This document shows positions 56,613 to 64,000 of a stretch of DNA of 64,000 bases, in pieces (position 1 is the stretch's first letter; each line of letters starts with the position of its first letter). This DNA is from CAIKZZ01 sp036742455. GTDB lineage: Bacteria > Pseudomonadota > Gammaproteobacteria > Steroidobacterales > Steroidobacteraceae. The notes below the pieces were generated by a model. That model worked only from the letters and a program-made list of their open reading frames with translations. It was not told the DNA's origin and searched no databases. The DNA is taken from contig DAINQU010000001.1 in the NCBI GenBank assembly GCA_036742455.1, forward strand, positions 62,001 to 126,000. The letters run 5' to 3'. The position numbers were made by a program, and so were the translations under genes.

Positions 56613-57587
56613 TCAGTCCTTCACGCGGCGAGCGCGCGGATGCGCTGCATCGTACACCTTCGCAAGGTGTTGGAAATCGAGGTGTGTGTAGACTTGTGTG
56701 GTCGACAGGTTCGCGTGGCCGAGCATCTCCTGCACGCCGCGCAGATCGTGGCTCGACTCGAGCAGATGGGTGGCAAACGAGTGGCGGAAGAGATGGGGGT
56801 GCACGTGGACATCGAGTCCGCGCTGGCGCGCCCACCGGCTCACCCGCAATTGGACGGCGCGCGTGCCCATCCGCCGCCCGTTTCGGCCGACAAAGACGGC
56901 GGTGACATCGGGGCGTGCGACCCCACTACGCGCGGCCAGCCACGCCGCGCAGGTTTCGACCGCTTTCGCGCCGACAGGCACGATCCGTGTCTTCCCGCCC
57001 TTACCCGTCACACGGACGGTACGGTCCTTGAGATCGAGATCCGGCAGATCGAGGCCGACGAGTTCGGCCAGACGCAACCCGCTCGAGTAGAACAGCTCCA
57101 TGATGGCGCGGTCGCGCGTATCGAGCGCGTCCGGCGCAGTACGCGGCGGGGTGGGGCCGTCGAGCAGTCGCGCCATCCGATCGACGTCGAGCGCTTCGGG
57201 TAAGCGCCGTGCCGCTTTGGGTGCCGCCACATCGACGGCCGGATTGCGCTTCAGCCGACCCTCGCGCATGAGGTAGTTAAAAAACGTCCGCAGCGATGAG
57301 AGCCGTCGCTGGACCGAACGCGGATCCAGTCCGTGCCGATGGATGGCGGCGGCATAGGCACGGATATGCTGTGCATCCAGAGACTCAAAGGCCTGAATCT
57401 GCGCGTCGCGCGCCCAGTCGCTAAAGGCGCCCAGATCCCGTCGATAGGCGGCGAGCGTGTGACTCGACAGACGCCGCTCGTGCGCGAGGCTGGCGTACCA
57501 CGACTCCACCCACCGCAGGTCCGCCGCGGACCAGGGGGGCGGTGTCGTCGCGGCGGGTGCCGCGTTACGGGGCGTCTTCGGCGCCAT
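56613..57587 (-). CDS. xerC: Tyrosine recombinase XerC
   Basis: 324 residues. N-terminal SAM-like core-binding domain (residues ~20-115: SWYASLAHERRLSSHTLAAYRRDLGAF) and catalytic domain with Arg in SSGLRLAELVGLD, Lys in TGKGGKTR, HLFRHSFATHLL, LGHANLSTTQVYTH and the following Tyr. With XerD it resolves chromosome dimers at dif. The dapF-DUF484-xerC order is standard in gammaproteobacteria, supporting XerC rather than XerD or a mobile integrase. Its start overlaps the DUF484 gene end by 23 bases. Confidence 0.93.
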   Translation of the reverse strand: MAPKTPRNAAPAATTPPPWSAADLRWVESWYASLAHERRLSSHTLAAYRRDLGAFSDWARDAQIQAFESLDAQHIRAYAAAIHRHGLDPRSVQRRLSSLRTFFNYLMREGRLKRNPAVDVAAPKAARRLPEALDVDRMARLLDGPTPPRTAPDALDTRDRAIMELFYSSGLRLAELVGLDLPDLDLKDRTVRVTGKGGKTRIVPVGAKAVETCAAWLAARSGVARPDVTAVFVGRNGRRMGTRAVQLRVSRWARQRGLDVHVHPHLFRHSFATHLLESSHDLRGVQEMLGHANLSTTQVYTHLDFQHLAKVYDAAHPRARRVKD

Positions 57588-58287
57588 CGAGGGCCGTGGC
57601 GATCAGTTCGCCGATGCGGGCGAGGTAGTCGGTGGCCATCGTCGGATTGAAGTGGTCGGCGCTCGGTGAACCGATCGCGAGCAACGCGGCGGCGTTGTGC
57701 ACGGAGAGCGGCACTAAAGCGACCGAGCCGATCGCGCTGCCGGAACTCGGGAACAGAAATTCCCGCTGACTGTCCCGCACCTGACCGCAGCGGGGGCGAC
57801 CGGCCGTCAGCAACCCTTCAAACGAGCGAAAGTCGCTGCTTTCGGCCGATACGATGCGCAAGTGCCGCGCTTCCACCTCGGCCAGCGCGCCGCTGGAGCG
57901 GGTGAGCACCAGCACAAAGTCCGGCGCACCAAAATCTTCCCGCAGGCTTGCCTCCATCGCGTCCAAGCGCGCGCGCAGGCCGCGAGCCCGTACCAACCGG
58001 CAGGCGAGCCGGTGCATTTTGGTGCCCAACGCATCGTTGGCATGGCCGATCGCAATCAGCCCGTGCAACCGGGTCTCGAGTTCGCGCCGCTGCTCGCGCA
58101 GCACGTCCATCTGTCGCTCGACCAGTGAGACGGTGCCGCCACCGGCGGCATCGTGTGGGAGTCGCAAGATCGCCAAGAGCGCGCTCTGCTCGCTAAAAAA
58201 ATCCGGATGTTGGGTCAGATAGGCGCTGACCTCCGCGACGCTGAGCGCGGATGGGCGAGCATCGCCCGGGCGAGAGGGGGTCGTCAT
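57565..58287 (-). CDS. DUF484 (GAF-like) protein
   Basis: 240 residues. SAYLTQHPDFFSEQSALLAILRLPHDAAGGGTVSLVERQMDVLREQRRELE is the N-terminal DUF484 signature with a coiled coil, followed by a GAF-like domain (residues ~80-235) ending in ALLAIGSPSADHFNPTMATDYLARIGELIATAL. It lies between dapF and xerC as usual. Function is unknown; a link to recombination or cell division has only been guessed from position. Confidence 0.9.
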   Translation of the reverse strand: MTTPSRPGDARPSALSVAEVSAYLTQHPDFFSEQSALLAILRLPHDAAGGGTVSLVERQMDVLREQRRELETRLHGLIAIGHANDALGTKMHRLACRLVRARGLRARLDAMEASLREDFGAPDFVLVLTRSSGALAEVEARHLRIVSAESSDFRSFEGLLTAGRPRCGQVRDSQREFLFPSSGSAIGSVALVPLSVHNAAALLAIGSPSADHFNPTMATDYLARIGELIATALDGAEDAP

Positions 58288-59114
58288 GAGCTCAAAGTTC
58301 CTTCATAGACCCGCACGGCGGGTCCGGTCATCCATAAAACATCGCCCGGGCCGGGCCAGTCGATCTGCAAACGTCCGCCGGGGAGATCCACGGCCACGGA
58401 GTCATCCAGCCAGCCCAGATGCCGGCCGATCGCCACGGCGGCGCACGCCCCCGTGCCGCAGGCGCGGGTTTCACCCACGCCGCGCTCCCAGACGCGCAGC
58501 CGAATGTGGCTGCGGTCGAGGACTTCCATAAAGCCGACATTGGTCCGGCGCTCGAAGTGAGGGTCGTGTTCGAGTGACGGGCCTAACGTGGTGACCGGCG
58601 CCGTGTCGACCTGCTCCACGCGCAGGACGGCGTGAGGATTACCCATCGAGACGGCACCGACGCTCACCGTCCGGCCGTCCACGGGGAGGTCGTACAAGGC
58701 GGCGAGGTCGTAGCCGACCAGCCCGATGGCGGTCGGCGTGAAGTCTGGCACGCCCATCGCCACCGCGACGTGGCCGTCCGTGCCTACGCGGGCCACGACA
58801 GCACCGGCGGGGCTGTCCAGTTCAAAGGTGTCGCCGATTCGGCCCTGGCGGGCGGCAATGAGCGCGGCTACGCAGCGGACCCCGTTGCCGCATTGCTCCA
58901 CTTCCCCGCCATCGGCGTTGTAAATCCGGTATTCCGCCGCCGCGCCCGAGCGGCGGGACGGCAAAATGGCGAGCGCTTGATCGAATCCGACGCCGGTGTG
59001 ACGGTCGGCGAGCGCACGCAGAAAGGCGCGGTCGGGGAGGGCGAGGGCGTCCTCGGCATCGAAGACCACGAAGTCATTGCCGAGACCGTGCATCTTGGTG
59101 AAGTGAAAGGCCAT
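58284..59114 (-). CDS. dapF: Diaminopimelate epimerase
   Basis: 276 residues from ATG 59114; the frame extends upstream with no homology. It starts MAFHFTKMHGLGNDFVVFDA. The two catalytic cysteines are in EVEQCGNGVRCVAA (Cys75) and ETRACGTGACAAVAIG. It converts LL- to meso-diaminopimelate for lysine and peptidoglycan synthesis. Coupled to DUF484 by a four-base overlap and divergent from rimO across 89 bases (59115-59203), which contain both promoters. Confidence 0.96.
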   Translation of the reverse strand: MAFHFTKMHGLGNDFVVFDAEDALALPDRAFLRALADRHTGVGFDQALAILPSRRSGAAAEYRIYNADGGEVEQCGNGVRCVAALIAARQGRIGDTFELDSPAGAVVARVGTDGHVAVAMGVPDFTPTAIGLVGYDLAALYDLPVDGRTVSVGAVSMGNPHAVLRVEQVDTAPVTTLGPSLEHDPHFERRTNVGFMEVLDRSHIRLRVWERGVGETRACGTGACAAVAIGRHLGWLDDSVAVDLPGGRLQIDWPGPGDVLWMTGPAVRVYEGTLSS

Positions 59115-59203
59115 GGCGGAATCATAGCGGATGCCGTCTCGAGTGGCCCCTCTGATGGGCCGCGCGGTAGGATGCACACCATTCTCTACTTGCCGGAAGT
59201 CCC

Positions 59204-60547
59204 ATGGCCGCTGCACCGCGCGTCGGCTTCGTCAGCCTCGGCTGCCCGAAAGCCCTCGTCGATTCCGAACGGATCCTCACGCAACTGCGCGCGGAGGGTT
59301 ATGAGATCGCGCCGTCGTACGACGGTGCCGATCTCGTCGTCGTCAACACCTGCGGCTTCATCGATGACGCCGTCCACGAGTCGTTGGACTCGATCGGCGA
59401 AGCGCTGCGAGAGAACGGCCGTGTCCTCGTCACCGGTTGTCTCGGCGCGCAACCGGAGAAAATCCGGGAGCGGCATCCGTCGGTGCTCGGCATCACCGGG
59501 CCCCACGCCTACGAGGACGTGCTGAAGGTTGTGCACGAGCATTTGCCGAAGCCCCACGATCCGTACGCGGACCTTGTGCCGCCGCAGGGCATACGCCTGA
59601 CGCCGCGCCACTACGCGTACATGAAGATTTCTGAGGGCTGCAACCACCGCTGCAGCTTCTGCATCATTCCGTCGATGCGCGGCGACTTGGTGAGCCGACC
59701 CATTCCGCTCGTCTTGAACGAGGGCATTCGGCTGCTGAACGCGGGCGTCAAAGAACTCCTCGTGATCTCGCAGGACACGAGTGCGTATGGCGTCGACCTG
59801 CGCTACCGGCCCGAGCAATGGGGCTCCCGTGAAATCGCCACGCGCTTTATCGATCTGGCGCGAGAACTCGGCACGCTCGCGCGCGAGCGCGATGCGTGGG
59901 TTCGGCTCCACTACGTGTATCCGTATCCGCACGTGGACGAGGTCATCGGCTTGATGGCGGACGGCCTCGTGCTGCCCTATCTCGATATACCCTTCCAACA
60001 CGGCAGTCCGCGCGTTCTGAAGTTGATGAAGCGGCCGGCCCATGCCGAGAACACCTTGGCGCGGGTCCAAGCGTGGCGTCGGGCATTGCCGGACCTCGCG
60101 ATTCGCAGCACCTTCATCGTCGGCTTCCCCGGTGAAACCGAAGCGGATTTTGACGAGTTGCTGGCGTGGCTGGACGAGGCGGACCTGGATCGCGTGGGCT
60201 GCTTCAAGTACTCGCCGGTCGAGGGAGCGGCCGCCAATGCGCTGCCGGATCCGGTGCCCGAGGCGGTCAAGGAAGAACGGTTGGCGCGCTTCATGGAACG
60301 GGCGGCGGGCATCAGCGCCCGGCGCCTCGCGCGGCGCGTCGGGCGCCGCGAGCGAGTGTTGGTCGATGCGATTGAGCGGCACGGCCGCAGCCTCGTGGCG
60401 GTCGCCCGCTCCTATGCCGATGCGCCGGAGATCGACGGCTCGGTGCTCGTCAAGGGTCGTGGTACTGCGCAACTCACGGTGGGGGCCTTTGCCGAGGTCG
60501 AGATCACCGGCGCGGACACTTACGACCTCTCTGCGCGCCCCGTCTGA
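59204..60547 (+). CDS. rimO: Ribosomal protein S12 methylthiotransferase RimO
   Basis: 447 residues. N-terminal UPF0004 domain with auxiliary-cluster cysteines 14, 50 and 79 (SLGCPKALVDSE, VNTCGFID, VTGCLGAQ). Radical-SAM motif C146-x3-C150-x2-C153 in SEGCNHRCSFCIIPSMRG. C-terminal TRAM domain (~residues 380-440). It adds a methylthio group to the S12 aspartate. GFVSLGCPKALVDSE separates it from MiaB. It converges on the epimerase gene with a 28-base overlap. Confidence 0.96.
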   Translation: MAAAPRVGFVSLGCPKALVDSERILTQLRAEGYEIAPSYDGADLVVVNTCGFIDDAVHESLDSIGEALRENGRVLVTGCLGAQPEKIRERHPSVLGITGPHAYEDVLKVVHEHLPKPHDPYADLVPPQGIRLTPRHYAYMKISEGCNHRCSFCIIPSMRGDLVSRPIPLVLNEGIRLLNAGVKELLVISQDTSAYGVDLRYRPEQWGSREIATRFIDLARELGTLARERDAWVRLHYVYPYPHVDEVIGLMADGLVLPYLDIPFQHGSPRVLKLMKRPAHAENTLARVQAWRRALPDLAIRSTFIVGFPGETEADFDELLAWLDEADLDRVGCFKYSPVEGAAANALPDPVPEAVKEERLARFMERAAGISARRLARRVGRRERVLVDAIERHGRSLVAVARSYADAPEIDGSVLVKGRGTAQLTVGAFAEVEITGADTYDLSARPV

Positions 60548-61407
60548 GCGGGCAGACTCGCACGGATGCCGTCCAAGGGGTTCGCGTAACGCGCGCGAAA
60601 GCCCAACTCCCGCTCGATGCGCCGACCGTCGAGCGCGCGCGACTCGTCCAGATACGCGAGGAAGGCGGCGGACAGGACGCCTTCCGCGTCCTGACGCCGC
60701 ACGGTCGGTGGCGCGGGTAATCCGGCCAGCAACGCGACGCGCCGAAAGTGTTCGCTCGTGCTGCACGGCGCGCCATCGGTGACGTTGTAAACGCGCTGTG
60801 CGGCCGCCGGGTGGGTCGCAGCAAGGTCCAGTGCGGTCACGAGATCCTCGACGTGGATGCGGTTGGTGAGGCCCGCGTCGGCGGCCGCGAGTACGGGCTC
60901 CCCCCGTTGCAGGCGCTCCAAGGGCAACCGTCCCGGCCCGTAGATGCCCGGCACTCGCAGGATCGTCCATTCAAAGCCGTGTTGCTGCGCTGCCGACTGC
61001 ACCTGCTGTTCGGCGTCGAGGCGACGTTGGCCACGCGCAGAGGTGGGCGTGGCCGGGGCCTCTTCGTCGACCGAGCGCCCCCCCGTGTCCCCGTACACGG
61101 CGGTGGTGGACAGGTAGACCAGTCGGCGCGGGGTCGGCGTGGTCCGCAGCCATCGTGCGATCCGAGGATCGGTCGCGCCGCTCGCGGGCGGTGGGACGAG
61201 ATAGATCACGCAGTCCGCGCGTTCGATGCGGGGCGTGTCGTCGCCGTCTAGGTCGTAAACGCAGGCCGGGATTCCTTCCTCAGCCAAGCGCGCGGCACTG
61301 GTCGCGCGCGAGACGACAGCGGTCACTCGGCCGTGGGTCTTCAGGCGCTGCGCCAGCGAGCGGCCGACGTAGCCGGCGCCCGCGATGACAACGGTAGGGG
61401 TCTGCAT
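60520..61407 (-). CDS. NAD(P)-dependent epimerase/SDR family protein
   Basis: 295 residues from ATG 61407. The Rossmann motif is VVIAGAGYVGRSLAQRL. CVIYLVPPPASGATD, LVYLSTTAVYGDTGG and LRVPGIYGPGRLPLERLQRG are extended-SDR features. The usual catalytic YxxxK is replaced: RRLDAEQQV stands where PYxxxK is expected, as in many atypical YeeZ-like members. Substrate unknown; a nucleotide-sugar or redox role cannot be chosen. Divergent from the ferredoxin-reductase gene, 37 bases apart. Confidence 0.75.
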   Translation of the reverse strand: MQTPTVVIAGAGYVGRSLAQRLKTHGRVTAVVSRATSAARLAEEGIPACVYDLDGDDTPRIERADCVIYLVPPPASGATDPRIARWLRTTPTPRRLVYLSTTAVYGDTGGRSVDEEAPATPTSARGQRRLDAEQQVQSAAQQHGFEWTILRVPGIYGPGRLPLERLQRGEPVLAAADAGLTNRIHVEDLVTALDLAATHPAAAQRVYNVTDGAPCSTSEHFRRVALLAGLPAPPTVRRQDAEGVLSAAFLAYLDESRALDGRRIERELGFRARYANPLDGIRASLPAQTGRAERS

Positions 61408-61444
61408 GCGGCATTTTAGACCGATTCCCGGCACACTCGTCGGT

Positions 61445-62434
61445 ATGCAACTCACCTTACTGCCCGAACGCGTGACGATTGCCGTGCGACCCGAGCGCTC
61501 GCTGCTCGAGTCGGCATTGATCGCGGGCGTGCCGTTGCTGCACAGCTGTCGCGGTGGATCGTGCGGGGCGTGCCGTGCGCGTCTGGTCGCCGGACAGGTC
61601 GCTCAGCCGCACGGGCCCGGCCTCGGTCTCTCCGAGGAGGAGCGGGCCGCTGGGCAGATCCTGCTGTGCCGCGCCGAACCGCTCACCGACGTGACCGTGG
61701 AGGTGCGGACCCTGCGCTCTGCCGCCGAGATCGAGATTCGCAAGCTCCCGTGCCGCGTGGAACGGCTCGAACGCCTCTCGCCGGATGTGATGGGCGTGAC
61801 CCTGCGTCTGCCCGTTATCGAACCGTTTCGGTGGGAACCGGGCCAGTTCGTCGACCTGATCTTGGCCGATGGCACCCGGCGCGCCTATTCCATCGCAGCG
61901 CCCTACGCGGCTGCGGCACGACTGGAGCTGCACATCGCGCGCGTGCCGGGTGGGGCGGTCTCCGGTGCGCTCTTCGATCACTTGGCGCCGGGCGCGCTGT
62001 TGTCCATTGAGGGCCCGTTGGGCGGCATGGACATGCCCGCCCCCGTGGGCGGGCGTTTGGTGTTTGTCGCCGGTGGCACCGGCTATGCGCCGCTGAGAGC
62101 GCTGCTGTGGTCGCTCGCTGCGACCGGTTGGGCGCGACCGACTCGGTTGTATTTCGGTGTACGCCGCGGCGCCGATCTGTACGCCGACGCGGAGTTACGG
62201 GCGTTGGCCGCCCGCCACCCTCACTTCGACTACGTGCCGGTCAGCGAGGATGGCATGGGTCCGGACGATGTCCGTGTCGGGCGAGTCACGACGGTCGTTT
62301 TGGCGGAGGAAACGACGTGGGCGGACGTTGATGTGGTCGCGGCGGGGCCGTCCGTGATGGTGGAGGCGTTGCGCGCCGCGGTGTGCGCGCAAGGCCTCGC
62401 CGCGGAGCGCTTCTACGCCGACGCCTTTGGCTGA
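61445..62434 (+). CDS. Ferredoxin-NAD(P)H reductase fusion (2Fe-2S + FAD + NAD domains)
   Basis: 329 residues from ATG 61445. The N-terminal plant-type ferredoxin domain has cysteines in CRGGSCGACRARL and QILLCRA. The FAD-binding barrel has FRWEPGQFVDLILADGTRRAYSIA, and the NAD(P) domain starts LVFVAGGTGYAPLRALLW. Architecture matches CDP-6-deoxy-glucoseen reductase/AscD-like and oxygenase-reductase proteins. It passes electrons from NAD(P)H to a 2Fe-2S partner. No oxygenase gene is adjacent, and a ubiquinone- or lipid-related partner is possible. Its end overlaps hemD by 22 bases. Confidence 0.85.
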   Translation: MQLTLLPERVTIAVRPERSLLESALIAGVPLLHSCRGGSCGACRARLVAGQVAQPHGPGLGLSEEERAAGQILLCRAEPLTDVTVEVRTLRSAAEIEIRKLPCRVERLERLSPDVMGVTLRLPVIEPFRWEPGQFVDLILADGTRRAYSIAAPYAAAARLELHIARVPGGAVSGALFDHLAPGALLSIEGPLGGMDMPAPVGGRLVFVAGGTGYAPLRALLWSLAATGWARPTRLYFGVRRGADLYADAELRALAARHPHFDYVPVSEDGMGPDDVRVGRVTTVVLAEETTWADVDVVAAGPSVMVEALRAAVCAQGLAAERFYADAFG

Positions 62435-63201
62435 TCGGCAGCGACCGCGCCGAGCAGCGCGCTGAGCAGGCCCGCATCGTCCGGTCGCTCGGCAATGATC
62501 GGTCGGCCGAGCAGCGCCATGTGTTGGGCGGCCTCGGCAATGCGCGCAGAACCGAGGAGCAACGGTGTCGATGCGTACAGCGTCCGGCCCGTCGGGCCGA
62601 GCAGCTCGCATAACGCCCGCGCAATCTCGACGGAGGTGACCGTCACAACGTGGATCGCTCCGTGTGTCCACGCCGCCTCGACTGCCGCAATCGCGCCAGG
62701 TGCGGGCGTTGCGACGACGCGCTCGTACACATCCAGCGTGTCGACCGTTGCGCCACGCGATCGGAGTGTCTGCGCCAGGGTGTCGCGGCCCTGGCCGCCG
62801 CGCACGATCAGGACGCGCTGGCCCCGCATGTCGGCGAGGGCCGGTGTCGCCAAGAGATGCTCGCTGTCGTAGCCCTCGGCGGGAATCACGGCGAGCGGAT
62901 AGCCGGCGCGGGTCAGCGCCGCGGCCGTGGCGGGGCCCACGGCGGCGAGGCGCGACGCGTGCCCTCCCGCCAATGCGCGGGCACCGTAGCGAACGGCGTT
63001 CGCGCTGACGAACACAATCCAATCAAAGGTGGCGGCGATGCCGAGCGCGCGCAGTTGCGGCTCAATATCGGCGCGTGGGCGAATGTCGAGCGCCGGCAAC
63101 CGAAACACGGTCGCGCCGAGTTCGGTGAGTTGCTGCGACAACGGGCCCGCTTGGGACTCCGGTCGTGTCACGAGCACGCCGAGGCCCGTGAGCGCGCCCA
63201 T
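62413..63201 (-). CDS. hemD: Uroporphyrinogen-III synthase
   Basis: 262 residues. It opens with GLGVLVTRPESQAGPLSQQLTELG, then FDWIVFVSANAVRYGARAL, LAAVGPATAAALTRAGYPLAVIPAEGYDSEHLLA and QRVLIVRGGQGRDTLAQTLRSRGATV, all HemD features. It closes hydroxymethylbilane into uroporphyrinogen III. Five bases after hemC in one transcription unit. Confidence 0.93.
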   Translation of the reverse strand: MGALTGLGVLVTRPESQAGPLSQQLTELGATVFRLPALDIRPRADIEPQLRALGIAATFDWIVFVSANAVRYGARALAGGHASRLAAVGPATAAALTRAGYPLAVIPAEGYDSEHLLATPALADMRGQRVLIVRGGQGRDTLAQTLRSRGATVDTLDVYERVVATPAPGAIAAVEAAWTHGAIHVVTVTSVEIARALCELLGPTGRTLYASTPLLLGSARIAEAAQHMALLGRPIIAERPDDAGLLSALLGAVAADQPKASA

Positions 63202-63206
63202 GCGCG

Positions 63207-64000
63207 TCAGGCCTTCTGCGCGGCGAGTTCGGCCAACAGGCGGTCCGCGCCGGCGCGGAGCAGATGGTCAGCGACGGCGGTGCCGAGCGCCACAGGATCG
63301 GTGGCCGGTCCTTGGAGGCGATGCTCGAAGCACCGTGAGCCGTCCGGCGCGCCGACGAAGGCGTGTAGCGACAATACACCGCCCGAGAGCGTCGCATAGG
63401 CGGCGATCGGGGAGGTGCAACTGCCCTCCAAGCGAGCTCCGACCGCGCGCTCGGCGTCTAAGCAACAACGGGTGTCGGCATCGTTCAGGGGCGTGAGCCA
63501 CGACAGTATCGACGGGTCCTCGCGGCACTCAATCCCCACGACGCCCTGGCCGATGGCCGGTACCGACCACTCCGCATCGAGCGTTTCGGTGATCCGCGCG
63601 CTGAGCCCGAGTCGATTCAGGCCCGCGGCCGCGAGAATGATGGCGTCGAATTCGCCCTCATCCAGTTTGCGCAGGCGGGTTTCCACGTTGCCGCGCAAGG
63701 GCACGAGGGTCAGATCCGGTCGCCGGGCCCGCAGTAGGCTCTGGCGGCGCTGGCTCGACGTGCCCACACGGGCGCCCAACGGGAGATCTGCGAGGCGCGC
63801 GTAGCGGCGCGACACGAAGGCATCGCGGGCGTCGGCGCGCGGCAGGACCGCGGCGAGTGTGAAGCCCTCGGGCAGTGCGGCCGGCACGTCCTTCATGGAA
63901 TGCACGGCGAGCTCCGCGTCGCCGGCCGCCATCGCCACCTCCAGTTCTTTAATGAACAGGCCCTTGCCGCCGATCTGTGACAAGGGGCGGTCTTGAATGC
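63207..64000 (-). CDS. hemC: Porphobilinogen deaminase (5' end beyond the window)
   Basis: At least 263 residues; the frame runs to the right edge (IQDRPLSQIGGKGLFIKELEVAMA at the edge side). HSMKDVPAALPEGFTLAAVLPRADARDAFVS, VGTSSQRRQSLLRARRPDLTLVPLRGNVETRLRKL and the dipyrromethane Cys in RLEGSCTSPIAAYA are family hallmarks. It polymerises four porphobilinogens. The first ~50 residues are missing only because the window ends. Confidence 0.95.
   Translation of the reverse strand, partial: IQDRPLSQIGGKGLFIKELEVAMAAGDAELAVHSMKDVPAALPEGFTLAAVLPRADARDAFVSRRYARLADLPLGARVGTSSQRRQSLLRARRPDLTLVPLRGNVETRLRKLDEGEFDAIILAAAGLNRLGLSARITETLDAEWSVPAIGQGVVGIECREDPSILSWLTPLNDADTRCCLDAERAVGARLEGSCTSPIAAYATLSGGVLSLHAFVGAPDGSRCFEHRLQGPATDPVALGTAVADHLLRAGADRLLAELAAQKA

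Noticed and set aside
56613..57587. Treating the tyrosine recombinase as a mobile-element integrase
   Set aside because: It lies in the conserved dapF-DUF484-xerC order, with no attachment site, tRNA or phage genes nearby.

Overview
Organism. The window is GC-rich and densely coded, and reads like a gammaproteobacterium outside the enteric group. Supporting signs are CysB, the ubiE-ubiJ-ubiB run, dapF-DUF484-xerC, hemC-hemD, and a MetX-family acyltransferase of the serine O-succinyltransferase type known from Xanthomonadales. No tRNA, rRNA, CRISPR array, insertion sequence or phage gene was seen. A Xanthomonadales, Nevskiales or Steroidobacterales relative is plausible, but the genus cannot be fixed from the sequence alone. 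Layout. 1-7318: start of cysB, a TPR/SPINDLY-type O-GlcNAc transferase homologue, a small glycosyltransferase, an ABC exporter, an aminoglycoside-phosphotransferase-fold kinase and an LpxL-type acyltransferase. 7374-14130: a complete tryptophan operon, trpL-trpE-G-D-C-F-B-A, with a Trp-rich leader peptide and a readable attenuator. 14133-17632: a NarL-type response regulator, a lytic transglycosylase and a soluble NarX-like histidine kinase. 17843-27584: an atypical type II secretion system ('secretion system X'/Oxp type): GspG, GspF, GspE, PilM/PilN/PilO-like proteins, a GspC-like protein, a lipoprotein secretin with a cohesin-like tail, and three more pseudopilins. 28003-44524: a copper operon holding an Sco-type chaperone, two multicopper-oxidase-fold proteins and a secreted protein of about 4109 residues, closed by a strong terminator. 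44709-49547: an envelope operon with a Spy/CpxP-like protein, two small secreted proteins, two LolA-like proteins and a cytochrome c fused to a binding-protein-like domain. A convergent FKBP isomerase gene follows (49551-50300). 50370-64000: housekeeping genes (ubiBJE, MetX-type acyltransferase and cysteine synthase, YkgJ, DUF971, xerC, DUF484, dapF, rimO, an epimerase, a ferredoxin-reductase, hemD and partial hemC). How it fits together. The most interesting part is 17.8-50.3 kb. Its gene content recalls two described settings: OmpB/OxpG of Geobacter sulfurreducens, a multicopper protein exported by an atypical type II system, and the mofABC locus of Leptothrix, a multicopper oxidase with an FKBP isomerase and a haem protein. 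The two smaller multicopper proteins carry complementary halves of the copper ligand set. The first has a complete type 1 site plus four of the eight trinuclear histidines. The second has the other four, with the type 1 Cys replaced by Ser. The giant protein has the same head fold but almost no copper ligands. I infer a split, heteromeric, secreted metal oxidase, or extracellular electron-transfer enzyme, with a giant scaffold or surface partner. Substrate (Mn, Fe or other) and assembly are not shown by the sequence.
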